From Reticulitermes speratus (Eukaryota > Arthropoda > Insecta > Blattodea > Rhinotermitidae): 64,000 nt of DNA. A model generated the notes under the pieces. The model was not told the DNA's origin and made no database searches. It saw only the letters and a program-made list of their open reading frames with translations. Positions 10,895 through 20,660 of the stretch are shown piece after piece. A program made the translations under genes and the position numbers. Positions within the stretch are counted from its first letter, which is position 1; the number at the start of each line of letters is the position of its first letter. Where the stretch lies: the NCBI GenBank assembly GCA_021186555.1, contig JAJKFL010000042.1, positions 6,907,781 to 6,971,780 of the forward strand, in the 5' to 3' direction.

Positions 10895-11355
10895 AAGCCT
10901 CTTGTACAGTGCGTACCGGGGTTGTTTCCCCGGGGATAAAGCAGCCGGGGCTTGATGTTGACCACTTACCTCCATCTATTTTTTTTTCCAATGGCTCGAC
11001 AGCCCCTTGGGGGCCTAGGCCGCCTCATTTTTCGAGGCTTCACGATCACACTCATTTAGACACACACCACACTCGGTAAGACACCTCTAGATGAGTGACC
11101 AGCCCATCGCAGAGACCTCTACCTGACAACACACAACACTCACAAGAGACAGACATCCATGCCCCCGGTGGGATTCGAACCCACAATCCTAGTAAGCGAG
11201 CGGCCGCAGACCCACGCCTTAGACCGCATGGCCACTGGGATCGGCACCTCCGTCTATAGGTTAAAAATGAGTGGCGCCATATTCTCTGCTCCGCTATATG
11301 CCTTTCTTTATGGCGTGAACAGGGACACCTTTACCTTTACTCTTCTACCCTGAAT
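10895..11355 (+). mobile_element. SINE-C copy split by SINE-A
   Basis: Family C body (GGGGATAAAGCAGCCGGGGC, GACCACTTACCTCCATCTAT) is interrupted at 10980. It resumes at 11246 with GTTAAAAATGAGTGGCGCC and GGCGTGAACAGGGACACC plus (CTTTAC). The order of insertions is therefore C first, then A. Confidence 0.75.
10980..11245 (-). mobile_element. SINE-A nested in SINE-C, 12-bp TSD
   Basis: A full minus-strand copy starts with a T-run and ends at the head (GGCCACTGGGATCGGC). ACCTCCATCTAT (10968-10979) and ACCTCCGTCTAT (11246-11257) flank it with one mismatch, both derived from the host SINE. Confidence 0.9.
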
Positions 11356-11357
11356 AT

Positions 11358-11859
11358 GAGGGCTGTATTTTCCTGTGAAGAGTCGGTACATTACTAGACC
11401 ACACCGCATCACATCCTTCAAGACTGTTATGTTAAAGGGTAGGCTTATACCTCATTGCAGTCGTCTTGTATGTAATCCATTATAAGTCCCTATCTCGTCA
11501 TCACTGAATTACACATTAAGGATTATGCAGACGCTTTGGACTAACTGCGCCCTGTTTCTGAAGCCCCTGAAAGTCCGCTTCCCAACCTACATGGGAACCT
11601 GTTGTAGTGACGGTCACCTGCCAGTCTCTATATCTAAATGGAAAACATTAATTTATGTGACGGTTTAAATTAGCTTATCTAACAAATTAGTATTTTGAAC
11701 TGGCAGATTCTGAAACGCATATATGACAGAGAAAACATGGACCAAATCTGTGATTTCTTTTCCATCATTCTCTTTGTCGTCACGTGTATGTGGGATCGTG
11801 CTGCTAATGAGGTTGTATTTCATCTGTGCTTAGTTACGCCTTTATTTCAGCTAGTATTG
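11358..11859. other. Unannotated sequence
   Basis: No recognisable gene or repeat. Confidence 0.4.
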
Positions 11860-11867
11860 TGGCACGA

Positions 11868-12135
11868 GCCGGTCCCAGTGGTCGTGCGGTCTAAGGCGTG
11901 GGTCTACGGCCGCTCGCTTGCTGGTATTGTGGGTTCAAATCCCGCCCAGGGCATGGATGTCTGTCTCTTGTGTGTGTTGTGTGTTGTCAGGTAGAGGTCT
12001 CTGCGACGAGCTGATCCCTCGTCCAGAGGAGTCCTACCGAGCGTGGTGTGTCTAAAAAGTGTGATCGTGAAGCCTCGAAAAATGAGGCGGCCTAGTCCCC
12101 CAAGGGGCTGTCGAGCCATTGGAAAAAACAAATAA
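11868..12135 (+). mobile_element. SINE-A with 8-bp TSD
   Basis: Head GGTCCCAGTGGTCGTGCGG, box B GTGGGTTCAAATCCC, tail A and a short A-rich end. TGGCACGA occurs at 11860-11867 and 12136-12143. Confidence 0.88.
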
Positions 12136-12144
12136 TGGCACGAA

Positions 12145-12900
12145 CTGTCAGTCAAGAAGATTTGTATGCCGCGTGGTTGGTTCTACTGCTGTCACTAGCT
12201 TTAAAACAATATTTCGTCCGCGTGGTTGGTCCTACTGCTGTTTCACTGGCGTGGCAACAACAGTTTTACCAACGATAGAACAGAGTAATGATGTAAGAAA
12301 TTTACATGGGAGTTCCCGTTTCCTCTTCCGACTAATTAAGTAGGCCAAGGATTCCACTCTTCTCGTATGACGCTGCGTCAGTTCCTAATAGGATCTCGAC
12401 GTGTCCTCGTCTTCAAGCGTCGATAACTCCCAGGTTCTAGAACCTATGGGCCCTAGAAGATAAGGACCCTAAGTTGCCTCGAAACATTAGCACCCGATTA
12501 CCCATTGACCCCGTGTCATATCCCAGAATAAAGGAACCCTAAGCTACACCAGGATTCGCACAATCATGTGGTCGGGAGTGACTGAAGATAACATAAACGT
12601 ATGAGGAGAAGTAAAATGCGAAAAATTGCTTTAACCTTCGATTTTGACGACCGTAATTGAGTGACGAGTTAGGCAACTAAAATTCGGTATGGAGGTAGAC
12701 AGTAATCACATTTATATGTTATACACGTTATATCGATACTAAGTAATTCCGCGTGCGCGCATTCTATTGTTTTTACTTCTATTTACCTGGAACCAAAATT
12801 TTATTTCAAAACATACAAATGCGTATGTTATATATCTCATAGGATGACACAACTATTGCAAAATATGGAACAGAAAAATTTTGAAGGAAACATTTCTCCG
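12145..12900. other. Mostly unannotated; family E-like piece
   Basis: A diverged family E fragment may lie at 12395-12550 (CCTCGAAACATTAGCACCCG, TCATATCCCAGAATAAAGG). CCGCGTGGTTGGTTCTACTG and CCGCGTGGTTGGTCCTACTG (12169 and 12220) form a short direct repeat. Confidence 0.4.
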
Positions 12901-12904
12901 AAAG

Positions 12905-13125
12905 ATCAAGACGGGCTCTGGGGCCCACCAAGCCTCCTATTCAGTGGGTAGTCATACTTTTTCCTGGAGTCCAAGCGGCCAGGGCGTGAAGCTGACCACT
13001 TATCTCCATTAGTCCCGATTAAGAATGAGTGGAGCTATATCTCCGGGGAGTGAATATGACCACTTATCTTAATCTAGTGCCAATTAAGAATGAGTGGAGC
13101 TATACCTACACACCCCATATGTGTC
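12905..13125 (+). mobile_element. SINE-C with internal duplication
   Basis: GGGGCCCACCAAGCCTCC and AAGCGGCCAGGGCGTGAAGC mark the body. The block GACCACTTATCT...AAGAATGAGTGGAGCTATA then appears twice (around 12990 and 13060), a local duplication. Confidence 0.7.
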
Positions 13126-13456
13126 GTCGTGTCTTGTACAGAGACAGCTTATACCAGAATTCATCCAGAGGGAATAATTACGAGAATCCTAAAGTAGAAC
13201 GACCTGTGTATTCACACTAACAGTAAAGTAAGCAGTTTCGCTTGCTAGCCAGAATACTGCGACAGTCAGGCCTGCAGGTGGCGGTATTGACTGCACACCC
13301 CCGACAGACGCCCACTCGAGTGCACCAGACAGACCGCACTGCAGAACACTGCAGACACGTGCTGTGAAGTGGCACGGTGTTGCAGCACGTTCAGGCGTTT
13401 GCCCTACTTACCTCTGTTGTTCTATAATTTCCTATGCTGACCTTTGCTTCATACAA

Positions 13457-13530
13457 TTAACCCTTTAAAGAGCACAGTGGTAACTACATATGACACCTGA
13501 TTTGAACATTCGAAAACCCTGTATCTTGCT
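13457..13530 (+). mobile_element. TTAA-type MITE, left end only
   Basis: TTAA followed by CCCTTTAAAGAGCACAGTGG matches the left terminus at 286 and 23158. No right end is recognisable before the SINE at 13568. Confidence 0.45.
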
Positions 13531-13567
13531 ATCTGTATGAATTTTAGTTGGGGTAAAAGATTTTATA

Positions 13568-13972
13568 GCCGATCCCAGTGGCCGTGCGGTCTAAGGCGTG
13601 GGTCTGCGGCCGCTCGCTTGCTGGGATTGCGGGTTCGAATCCCACCGGGGCATGGATGTTTGTGTTGTGTTGTATAAGGACAGTAGAATGGAACACAAGT
13701 GACATGAAGGACTGAAGGATTTAAAAATATAAAAAATGGATCAAAGGGGGGGAAAAAACGGGACAGAAAAAAAAAATACCGCCTAGAGCATGGATGTCTG
13801 TCTCTTGTGAGTGTTGTGTGTTGTCAGGTAGAGGTCTCTGCGACGGGCTGGTCACTCGTCCAGAGGAGTCCTACCGAGTGTGGTGTGTCTAAAGTGTGTG
13901 ATCTTGAAGCCTCGAAAAATGAGGCGGCCTAGGCCCCCAAGGGGCTGTCGAGCCACTGGGGGAAAAAAAATT
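13568..13972 (+). mobile_element. Composite SINE: head + tail B + tail A
   Basis: One tRNA-Leu-like head (13568-13652) is followed by tail B (13653-13766), an A-run (13767-13776), a stub TACCGCCTAGAGCATGGATG, and then complete tail A with a terminal A-run. There is only one head, so this is not a plain B-into-A nested insertion. TTTTATA lies near both outer ends. The same order occurs at 47841-48231. Confidence 0.8.
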
Positions 13973-14304
13973 TTTTATACAGAATGCTGTACTAGGAAGG
14001 TAAGAAGTGGGATGGCGTGTAGTTAGCTGGAGTGTGGAAATTGAGAGGAATTAGAAAGAAAATAGATAAAGGGAGATAACTGTTGTATTTAGGTAAAGAG
14101 GATATTAAACACGTTACTGAACTGTGCAGAAACTAGGAAATGGAGACGTGATTTTTAAATGAAAATTGGTTGAATATGAACGAGGTGACAGATTATGAAA
14201 AAAAATTACGAGATATGCTAATAAAGATCGTTATAGATCTAGGCAGATATTTAGAGAAAGTTAAACAAAAGTGTGTCCTCCCATTTTGTTGTTAATAGTA
14301 CAAA

Positions 14305-14530
14305 AAATTAAATCAGTATCTGCCCAAACACAACTAATTTCTTTTTATATGACCATAAGAATTTTAACAATCTTAATAATTTTAATTGTGTTTTACGGAC
14401 TTACGTAATGTATATTTCTTCCTTTCAAGACCAACTGTGAACCTGAGGATGACCTGATATTGGACGAAACATGTAGTTCTATACAATAAATAGAAATGAG
14501 TTGTGTTTGGACAGATACTGATTCATTTGT
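14305..14530 (+). mobile_element. Inverted-repeat element with hammerhead-like core
   Basis: The arm ATCAGTATCTGCCCAAACAC (about 14312) is inverted at GTGTTTGGACAGATACTGAT (14502-14521). Between them, close to the right arm, lies the hammerhead-like motif HH3. No coding frame is present. Confidence 0.6.
14434..14481 (+). ncRNA. Hammerhead-like motif HH3
   Basis: CTGAGGA (14443-14449), T, an imperfect stem II (GACC/GGAC with one mismatch), GAAAC (14466), the palindrome ACATGT and triplet GTA. GAAC before the core pairs with GTTC after the triplet, a four-pair stem I. Confidence 0.6.
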
Positions 14531-14936
14531 TTGTAAAGAAAAGTAGTTTAATGACATAAACGATTTGACAATAATATGTGTATTGATTGGCGAAGGGGCT
14601 ACAACCGTGACAACACGGGCTTAATCGGTAGGCAGTCCCAAGCAGTGAAGGATGAACTGAGCTCCATAAATATTATCATTACCATTATTATCTGTATCTA
14701 TGAATCTTGCAATAAACAATGTTTACTTCCGTCAACAGCTTTAACCAGTCGGTTTTGTAACTGAGACAGTCTGATTCCTGTGCGATTAGAACTGAAAGTT
14801 TACATATTATATAGCTACAATAATGTCAGACTTAGAATGGTTAAGTTCAGTTTAAACTTTGTTTGTAGTTTCAATGTTGCAAGACTTTCGGGCCCCAAGG
14901 GAAGAAAGAAATGAAGACAGGGTAGAAACAGTTGGA
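14531..14936. other. Unannotated sequence
   Basis: A phrase near 14748 (AACCAGTCGGTTTTGTAACTGAGACAG) resembles the 114-bp unit's TGACTGGTTTGTATAACTGAGACGG. It may be a diverged relic. Nothing else is recognised. Confidence 0.35.
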
Positions 14937-14940
14937 TTAA

Positions 14941-16021
14941 AGAACACTACTAACTGCAGGTGCGACACGTTTTAACGTTCAGAACACTACTAACTGCAGG
15001 TGCGACACGTTTTAACGTTCAGAACACTACTAACTGCAGGTGCGACACGTTTTAACGTTCAGAACACTACTAACTGCACGTGCGACACGTTTTAACGTTC
15101 AGAACACTACTAACTGCACGTGCTACACGTTTTAACGTTCAGAACACTACTAACTGCACGTGCTACACGTTTTAACGTTCAGAACACTACTAAATGCACG
15201 TGCGACACGTTTTAACGTTCAGAACACTACTAACTGCACGTGCGACACGTTTTAACGTTCAGAACACTACTAACTGCACGTGCGACACGTTTTAACGTTC
15301 AGAACACTACTAACTGCACGTGCGACACGTTTTAACGTTCAGAACACTACTAAATGCACGTGCGACAGGTTTTAACGTTCAGAACACTACTAAATGCACG
15401 TGCGACACGTTTTAACGTTCAGAACACTACTAACTGCACGTGCGACACGTTTTAACGTTCAGAACACTACTAACTGCACGTGCGACACGTTTTAACGTTC
15501 AGAACACTACTAACTGCACGTGCGACACGTTTTAAACGTTCAGAACACTACTAAATGCACGTGCGACACGTTTTAACGTTCAGAACACTACTAAATGCAC
15601 GTGCGACACGTTTTAACGTTCAGAACACTACTAACTGCACGTGCGACACGTTTTAACGTTCAGAACACTACTAACTGCACGTGCGACACGTTTTAACGTT
15701 CAGAACACTACTAACTGCACGTGCGACACGTTTTAACGTTCAGAACACTACTAACTGCACGTGCGACACGTTTTAACGTTCAGAACACTACTAACTGCAC
15801 GTGCGACACGTTTTAACGTTCAGAACACTACTAACTGCACGTGCGACACGTTTTAACGTTCAGAACACTACTAACTGCACGTGCGACACGTTTTAACGTT
15901 CAGAACACTACTAACTGCACGTGCGACACGTTTTAACGTTCAGAACACTACTAACTGCACGTGCGACACGTTTTAACGTTCAGAACACTACTAACTGCAC
16001 GTGCGACACGTTTTAACGTTC
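14941..16021 (+). repeat. 40-bp minisatellite, 27 copies, E-box in most units
   Basis: Each unit reads AGAACACTACTAACTGCACG followed by TGCGACACGTTTTAACGTTC. There are 26 units of 40 bp and one of 41 bp (15501-15541, one extra A). Units 4-27 hold the E-box CACGTG; units 1-3 have CAGGTG instead. Units 18-27 look identical, so the right side was homogenised recently. Variants TAAATG (units 7, 11, 12, 16, 17) and GTGCTACACG (5, 6) mark older copies. The array abuts TTAA (14937-14940) and is followed by a single MITE unit. The unit aligns loosely with the left end of that MITE family. Each unit carries about four CpGs. Confidence 0.97.
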
Positions 16022-16170
16022 ATAATCTCATAGATTTGCCCACATACTGTATTTATGTAGCCCATAATTTTTAGAATAAACACCTATCATTGCCGTAGAC
16101 AGCATTAACCTATTGGTTTTTCTAATGCAGATGCAGTGTGATTTCAGTGAGGTAGTGACTGAACGTTTAA
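16022..16170 (+). mobile_element. Single MITE unit next to the minisatellite
   Basis: TTGCCCACATACTGTATTTATG matches the unit start TTCTGCCCACACAGTGTATTTATG found at 26.9, 31.4 and 62.5 kb. GACAGCATTAACC and GAGGTAGTGACTGAA match its middle and end. This makes 14937-16170 one TTAA-type element with an expanded left part. Confidence 0.55.
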
Positions 16171-16218
16171 ACATTATTTAGCTAAATTTCAGGCTTCAGT
16201 TAAGGAAGAAGGAATATA

Positions 16219-16480
16219 AGGCCGTGCCATGGCTCAGGCGGTTAGTCACCGGCCTCTCACCGCGGAGGCCTCGATTCGATCCCGGGTCAGTCCATGTGGG
16301 ATTTGTGGTGGACAAAATGGCACTGGGACAGGTTTTTCCCTGTCATTTTCATTCCACCGGTGCTCCATTACGAGGAAAAACGAAAAAAAAACTTAATCGT
16401 CTTCATCACAGGGTTGTACAATAAGCCTCAAGGCTGCGGTGCGTCTGTAGCATCTGCTGCGGGGCCCTTAAAAAAAATCC
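16219..16480 (+). mobile_element. SINE-D, near full length
   Basis: The head is GGCCGTGCCATGGCTCAGGC with box B GATTCGATCCC. The body has GTGGGATTTGTGGTGGACAA and ACAGGTTTTTCCCTG, an internal A-rich stretch, then GCCTCAAGGCTGCGG and the 3' block GCATCTGCTGCGGGGCCC with a short A-run. This is the best reference copy of the family here. Confidence 0.85.
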
Positions 16481-17150
16481 GAGACGTACTTTGTTAACTG
16501 CATAAACAATAAAGTTTACCCTTCGAAGTATGGAATTTATCTAGACGCAAAGCATTAAAAATGTGAAGTCCTACATCAAAGAAAACACATCGCATATCTA
16601 ATACAAAAACAAAACAATATGTGAAATATTAATATTTTCCTTGAGAATGATATGAAAGCTGTAAGTACATTGTGTGCAAAATGCGGATCTTCTTAGTTTT
16701 AAATCAGGTGGTACAAATATAAGCAGCTGTGCTTTATAGAGTGTTACATTACTAACAATACTTCAGTAAGGGTAAAATGTCACATATTTCTTGTTTATAA
16801 ATGTTATGACGAAAGTCTGTTGGCATCAGACTGTCAATAGTGGCGCCTCCTCGTTTATGTCAAGTCAATATATTTTCACTCTTCCAAAGGAACAGACATA
16901 AAACTTACGTCAGCAACACAAATGCATTAAAAATAAGCAAACACACATGTAGGGACCGAGGTTAGGTTTCGTGTACGTGAACGCAGGACTGCAGGCTATA
17001 AGTCATTACGCATCCGGAAGGTCCTTCGACCGCACACATCGATCGTAAGCTTTCCAAATTCTCGGTTGGTACCAAGTTCCACATTGTGCTGAATATTTTG
17101 CGTGTACCCTGTCAATATGAACATTAAAATCCTACCTAAATGCAACTCTC
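16481..17150. other. Unannotated AT-rich sequence
   Basis: If the acceptor at 17749 is used, this stretch is intronic or upstream of the coding exon. No repeat family or conserved motif is recognised. Confidence 0.4.
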
Positions 17151-17154
17151 CCAG

Positions 17155-17440
17155 CAAATGGTAAATTTGTCCCTCTGCAGGCCATGAAGACGTACGGGAG
17201 AGTGGAGATGTAGCTCCAATCATTCTTAACCTCAGCACTAGATGGAGGTGCATGATCAGCATCACGTTTCGGCCGCTTCACCCCCTGGTAAATACCCCTA
17301 CCACACCCACTAAACAGGAAACTGGGTTGTCCCCAGAGGCGGTCTGGACGTTTCGGAATAGAGAAAAACCTCATGCTCCTGGCTGGGGTCAAACACCGAA
17401 TTTTTGGTCTCCCAGCTCTTGGCTCAGTCACTCTCAATAA
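17155..17440 (-). mobile_element. SINE-C copy (minus) upstream of klu exon
   Basis: Contains GTCCCTCTGCAGGCCATGAA, TAACCTCAGCACTAGATGGA, CGGTCTGGACGTTTCGG and a decayed head with GGCTCAGTCACTC. Confidence 0.7.
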
Positions 17441-17721
17441 TTCATCTTAAATACATAAAGTGTGAGGGTGTGGTCTGCAGTCAACTAGCTGTTGTGAGCA
17501 AGGTGATGAACCGTCGGCAGGGAATTTATCTAGGTGTAAACCAAATAACACCTTCTCAAGCAGGACTGAGTCCTATATATGAAGTTTTTATAATTGTAGT
17601 GCAGTCACGTGTAAGTCTACGTACATATATTGTAATTACTCTTTGAAGGCGTTGGCCGATGATATATTCGTGGTTCCTTTAACACTCAGTGCTGCACAAC
17701 GATTACGTGGCTAGTACATTC

Positions 17722-17749
17722 GTTTAATGATGCTTTCTTCTTGTTCCAG
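17722..17749 (+). promoter_or_regulatory. Likely 3' splice acceptor before the klu-like exon
   Basis: A branch-point-like TTTAATGAT precedes the pyrimidine-rich TGCTTTCTTCTTGTTCCAG, ending AG at 17748-17749. It lies 263 bp before the first in-frame ATG. The exon would begin with 5' UTR, because the coding frame is closed by TGA at 17898-17900. A later acceptor within 17901-18011 is the alternative and would allow an N-terminal extension. Confidence 0.6.
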
Positions 17750-18011
17750 GTGGAGTATTCGTTCATCTGTTGAGGCGAGGAGGACGCTTTGTTCGCGCGT
17801 GTCTAGCACGTTAATGTTAATTCTCAGTGCCCAGTGTATGCTACCTTTCCAACCCAGCACAGTGAGGACCAGCAAATGCATTAGCAATGAGCAGTTTTGA
17901 CGGCAGAAAGATATCTTGGCCTGGGGGCGCTGCCATTGTTGGATCTGTCGTCGGCAGAGAGGACGACAGGCGGGGTGCGGGAACGCGGCGTTCGAACGCC
18001 GCACAGTGCTG

Positions 18012-19844
18012 ATGACGATGGCCGAGACCCAGGTTGAATCTGCGACGACGACGGCGACGACAACCTCGACAACTGAGAATCTCGTAGAGACAGATCAGCG
18101 ACATGGTGACAAGAAAGTCAGCAACAACAATCACCCACACGCCACAAATAACAATCACAGGAATAGCAAGCAGCGGAAAAGAAAGCGTCTCAGTCAGGTG
18201 GTAGACAAACTCGCCACTCAAGTGTCCTGTACGGGCCAACCGCTTCTTAACAACAACATCCACCACCATAACAACAACAACCACATTGATCACGATGACC
18301 TCAGAGCACCGTTACACGTTCTGAAGACATCGAAACACATGTTCAGTGGTCGCCAGTCCGAGGGTCAGGAGGAGGCCGGACGAGACATGGCGCCCCACCA
18401 CGGAGAAGTGTTCCGGTTTGACAGCGCGGACAGGGAGCGCTATCATTATGGCGCCATCTCAGAGGAGGACGAGGTAGAGGACGTATTCAGTCCAGCTTCC
18501 TCATCCAACAAGTCGCCACACAGCTCCACAACGGACTCCCCCAAAATCAGTTTCAGCCCGTTGAGAATTAAAGACAGTAGCATTGAAGAGGAACTGGATG
18601 GTGGGAACAGCTGTACCCCACCGCCTCCGCGGTTACAAGTCCGCAACTACATCGATACCACCATAGAGGAGGATGTCCAGCATTGTAGTCCTCATCCTCG
18701 TTACCAAGGATATCCCTGCTCGTTATGTCCCACAGCAAGCGGATTTTTGCCGTTCACCCAAGACAGATTCTTCTCACATTCACCCGTTTCCCCTCAAACT
18801 CCAAAGTCCCCAGTTGCTCTACCAACACACACTTTCGAAAATTTTTTGCATGCCAAGTACCCAGATCTATTCCGCCGTCGCAGTCATTCCGACTCGGACC
18901 TTCCGAATTGGTTGGAGGCGGGGAACACAGAGAGGGTAGCAAGTGGCTTGCACGATCGAGGGACAGTGCTGAGGCAATACGACCGGTCCATGCCTCCTCT
19001 CACTTTACAGCAACTGTCTCATCATGGAAAAGGAGGCTCGCTGGAGTCGGAACATTCCTCGCCACAAGATTCACCACTAGACCTGTCCATGAAGGGGAGT
19101 CGAGAACGAGTTGGGAGCAACACAAGCTCAGATTCCATGCCACCTCCAGCGCTGGAACCAGTGCTACCCCTGCAGTTGCTGCCACCAGGATTTCTGCCGT
19201 CGCGGGGAGCAGTCTCCGTGCCAGTTGTGAAGGGTGACGTTGCATCGCCCACCACTAAAGAGTCTGTGGCAGTGCGTTATAACCTAGAGGTGTCTCCCGT
19301 GGTGGAGGAGATGCCTCCCGGATCGGATGTGGCCTACGTGTGCCCGGTGTGCGGACAGATGTTCAGCCTGCACGATCGACTGGCCAAACACATGGCGTCG
19401 CGACACAAAAGCCGACAGCACGCAACTGACTCTGCCACCAAGGCGTACCTGTGCGAGGTTTGCAAACGCTCGTTCGCGCGCAGCGATATGTTGACGCGAC
19501 ACATGCGCCTGCACACGGGCGTTAAGCCGTACACATGCAAGGTGTGCGGGCAAGTATTTTCGCGCTCCGATCACCTCTCCACACACCAGCGCACGCATAC
19601 GGGCGAGAAGCCGTACAAATGTCCGCAGTGTCCATATGCTGCTTGCCGGCGGGACATGATCACCAGGCACATGAGGACCCATGCGCGCTATGAGCCGGGC
19701 AGTGGCGGTGGTCCCCACAGTACCGAAACTCCCGAGGACCATGGCATCGCCACGTCTCCAGACCCTCCTCTTTCCCCCTCTCAAGCTCTCAGTTCATTGT
19801 CGGTGCATTCACCCATGGACACTTGTATCAAGGACAGTGACTGA
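18012..19844 (+). CDS. klu: C2H2 zinc-finger transcription factor, klumpfuss-like
   Basis: This is a 610-residue frame in one exon. Four C2H2 fingers occupy the C-terminus: C444/C447/H460/H465, C481/C484/H497/H501, C509/C512/H525/H529 and C537/C540/H553/H557. Linkers TGVKP and TGEKP join fingers 2-3 and 3-4; finger 1 stands apart. Recognition helices RSDMLTR and RSDHLST are EGR/WT1-like, so a G-rich DNA site is expected. A basic block KQRKRKR (53-59) could be a nuclear signal. PLDLS (355-359) matches the CtBP co-repressor motif. The rest is low-complexity Ser/Pro/Asn/His sequence. The first in-frame ATG is 18012; the ATG at 18018 has a better context (A at -3, G at +4). The frame stays open upstream to 17901 without an ATG, so an upstream coding exon is not excluded. 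In Drosophila klu acts in neural and sensory-organ fate; the role here is inferred from the family. The name rests on remembered finger similarity, and another EGR-type paralogue is possible. Confidence 0.8.
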   Translation: MTMAETQVESATTTATTTSTTENLVETDQRHGDKKVSNNNHPHATNNNHRNSKQRKRKRLSQVVDKLATQVSCTGQPLLNNNIHHHNNNNHIDHDDLRAPLHVLKTSKHMFSGRQSEGQEEAGRDMAPHHGEVFRFDSADRERYHYGAISEEDEVEDVFSPASSSNKSPHSSTTDSPKISFSPLRIKDSSIEEELDGGNSCTPPPPRLQVRNYIDTTIEEDVQHCSPHPRYQGYPCSLCPTASGFLPFTQDRFFSHSPVSPQTPKSPVALPTHTFENFLHAKYPDLFRRRSHSDSDLPNWLEAGNTERVASGLHDRGTVLRQYDRSMPPLTLQQLSHHGKGGSLESEHSSPQDSPLDLSMKGSRERVGSNTSSDSMPPPALEPVLPLQLLPPGFLPSRGAVSVPVVKGDVASPTTKESVAVRYNLEVSPVVEEMPPGSDVAYVCPVCGQMFSLHDRLAKHMASRHKSRQHATDSATKAYLCEVCKRSFARSDMLTRHMRLHTGVKPYTCKVCGQVFSRSDHLSTHQRTHTGEKPYKCPQCPYAACRRDMITRHMRTHARYEPGSGGGPHSTETPEDHGIATSPDPPLSPSQALSSLSVHSPMDTCIKDSD

Positions 19845-20480
19845 GGTCAACTTTGGCTGTGTTCCCTTGGTGACATACTAAACCGAAAGTTCAGGATCTA
19901 AACTCATAATAGCCAGTTTTCCAACACTGCGTCTACTGGAATCGTACGAATGGCACTGTTCATCTTGATCTCGTGTGAAACATGAGGTTAGAAACGAAAG
20001 TTTCTCAGTCTTCTAGATAAGCTAGTTATTGAATAAGTTACTAGGTTGTGGAACGTAGGGAACAAGATGAACTTTTATCGTCAGTGCATTAAAATCCCAC
20101 CACTAACTGGACTGCCAGGTCTACAGGCTAAAAACAAGAGGACCGTCGATTTACGGAGGCTGAGTGAGGTTCGTGAGTGTAATGTAGTAATCACAAAGGT
20201 TGTGATGAGGTTGACACATCCGCCGATCAGTTCGTTCGCTTGGAATTCAGGACATTTAAATCTGTTTTATATCTGTTTTCTTGTTATTGTTTTCAACGTA
20301 CCTTTGATGGTATATGGAAAGAAATGTTGGCCCTCCCGTTTTTTGAACACACAGACTTACATGTATCATATGTTAGTATACACCGCAGGTCGGTTGTTCA
20401 TCTTGCTGTTTTAGCATTGTATATACTCGTATATACACACACACACATATGTATATTTACTAAGAAAACAAAAAAAGATG
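19845..20480 (+). other. Probable 3' UTR start of klu, end unknown
   Basis: Sequence directly after the stop has no repeat family until about 20484. No strong AATAAA is seen here; the nearest variant is ATTAAA near 20087. How far the transcript extends cannot be told from sequence alone. Confidence 0.4.
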
Positions 20481-20483
20481 CGA

Positions 20484-20660
20484 GACTTGAGGTCACAGCG
20501 GTGTTGCTTAAAATTTAGTGCTAGTGGGGTGTCAGGCTGTTCAAGATTTGAACTGCTTGACCCTGAAGATGAAGGTCCTACGATCCTTCGAAACGTCGGA
20601 AACTACTCGCCCAAAGACATAGTTTCACATCCCAGAAGATTTGAATCTTAAAGACAAAAA
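20484..20660 (+). mobile_element. Family E element with hammerhead-like core
   Basis: The left block CTTGAGGTCACAGCGGTG is followed by the HH4 core and TTTCACATCCCAGAAGATTTG, the usual family E end. Confidence 0.55.
20555..20608 (+). ncRNA. Hammerhead-like motif HH4
   Basis: CTGAAGA (20563-20569), T, stem II GAAGG/CCTTC (five perfect pairs), GAAAC (20590), the ACGT palindrome and triplet GTC. Stem I is only about two pairs (CC/GG). It links family E to the ACATGT-type motifs. Confidence 0.5.

Noticed and set aside
14941..16021. CRISPR array
   Set aside because: Units are contiguous 40-bp repeats without unique spacers, in an animal genome.
17916..18011. Possible N-terminal extension of the zinc-finger protein from a TTG at 17916
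   Set aside because: Animal nuclear genes normally start at ATG and no ATG lies in this part of the frame; the ATGs at 18012 and 18018 are preferred.
17711..18293. Minus-strand frames of 97-150 codons over the klu exon
   Set aside because: They are shadows of the GC-rich coding strand, with low-complexity composition.
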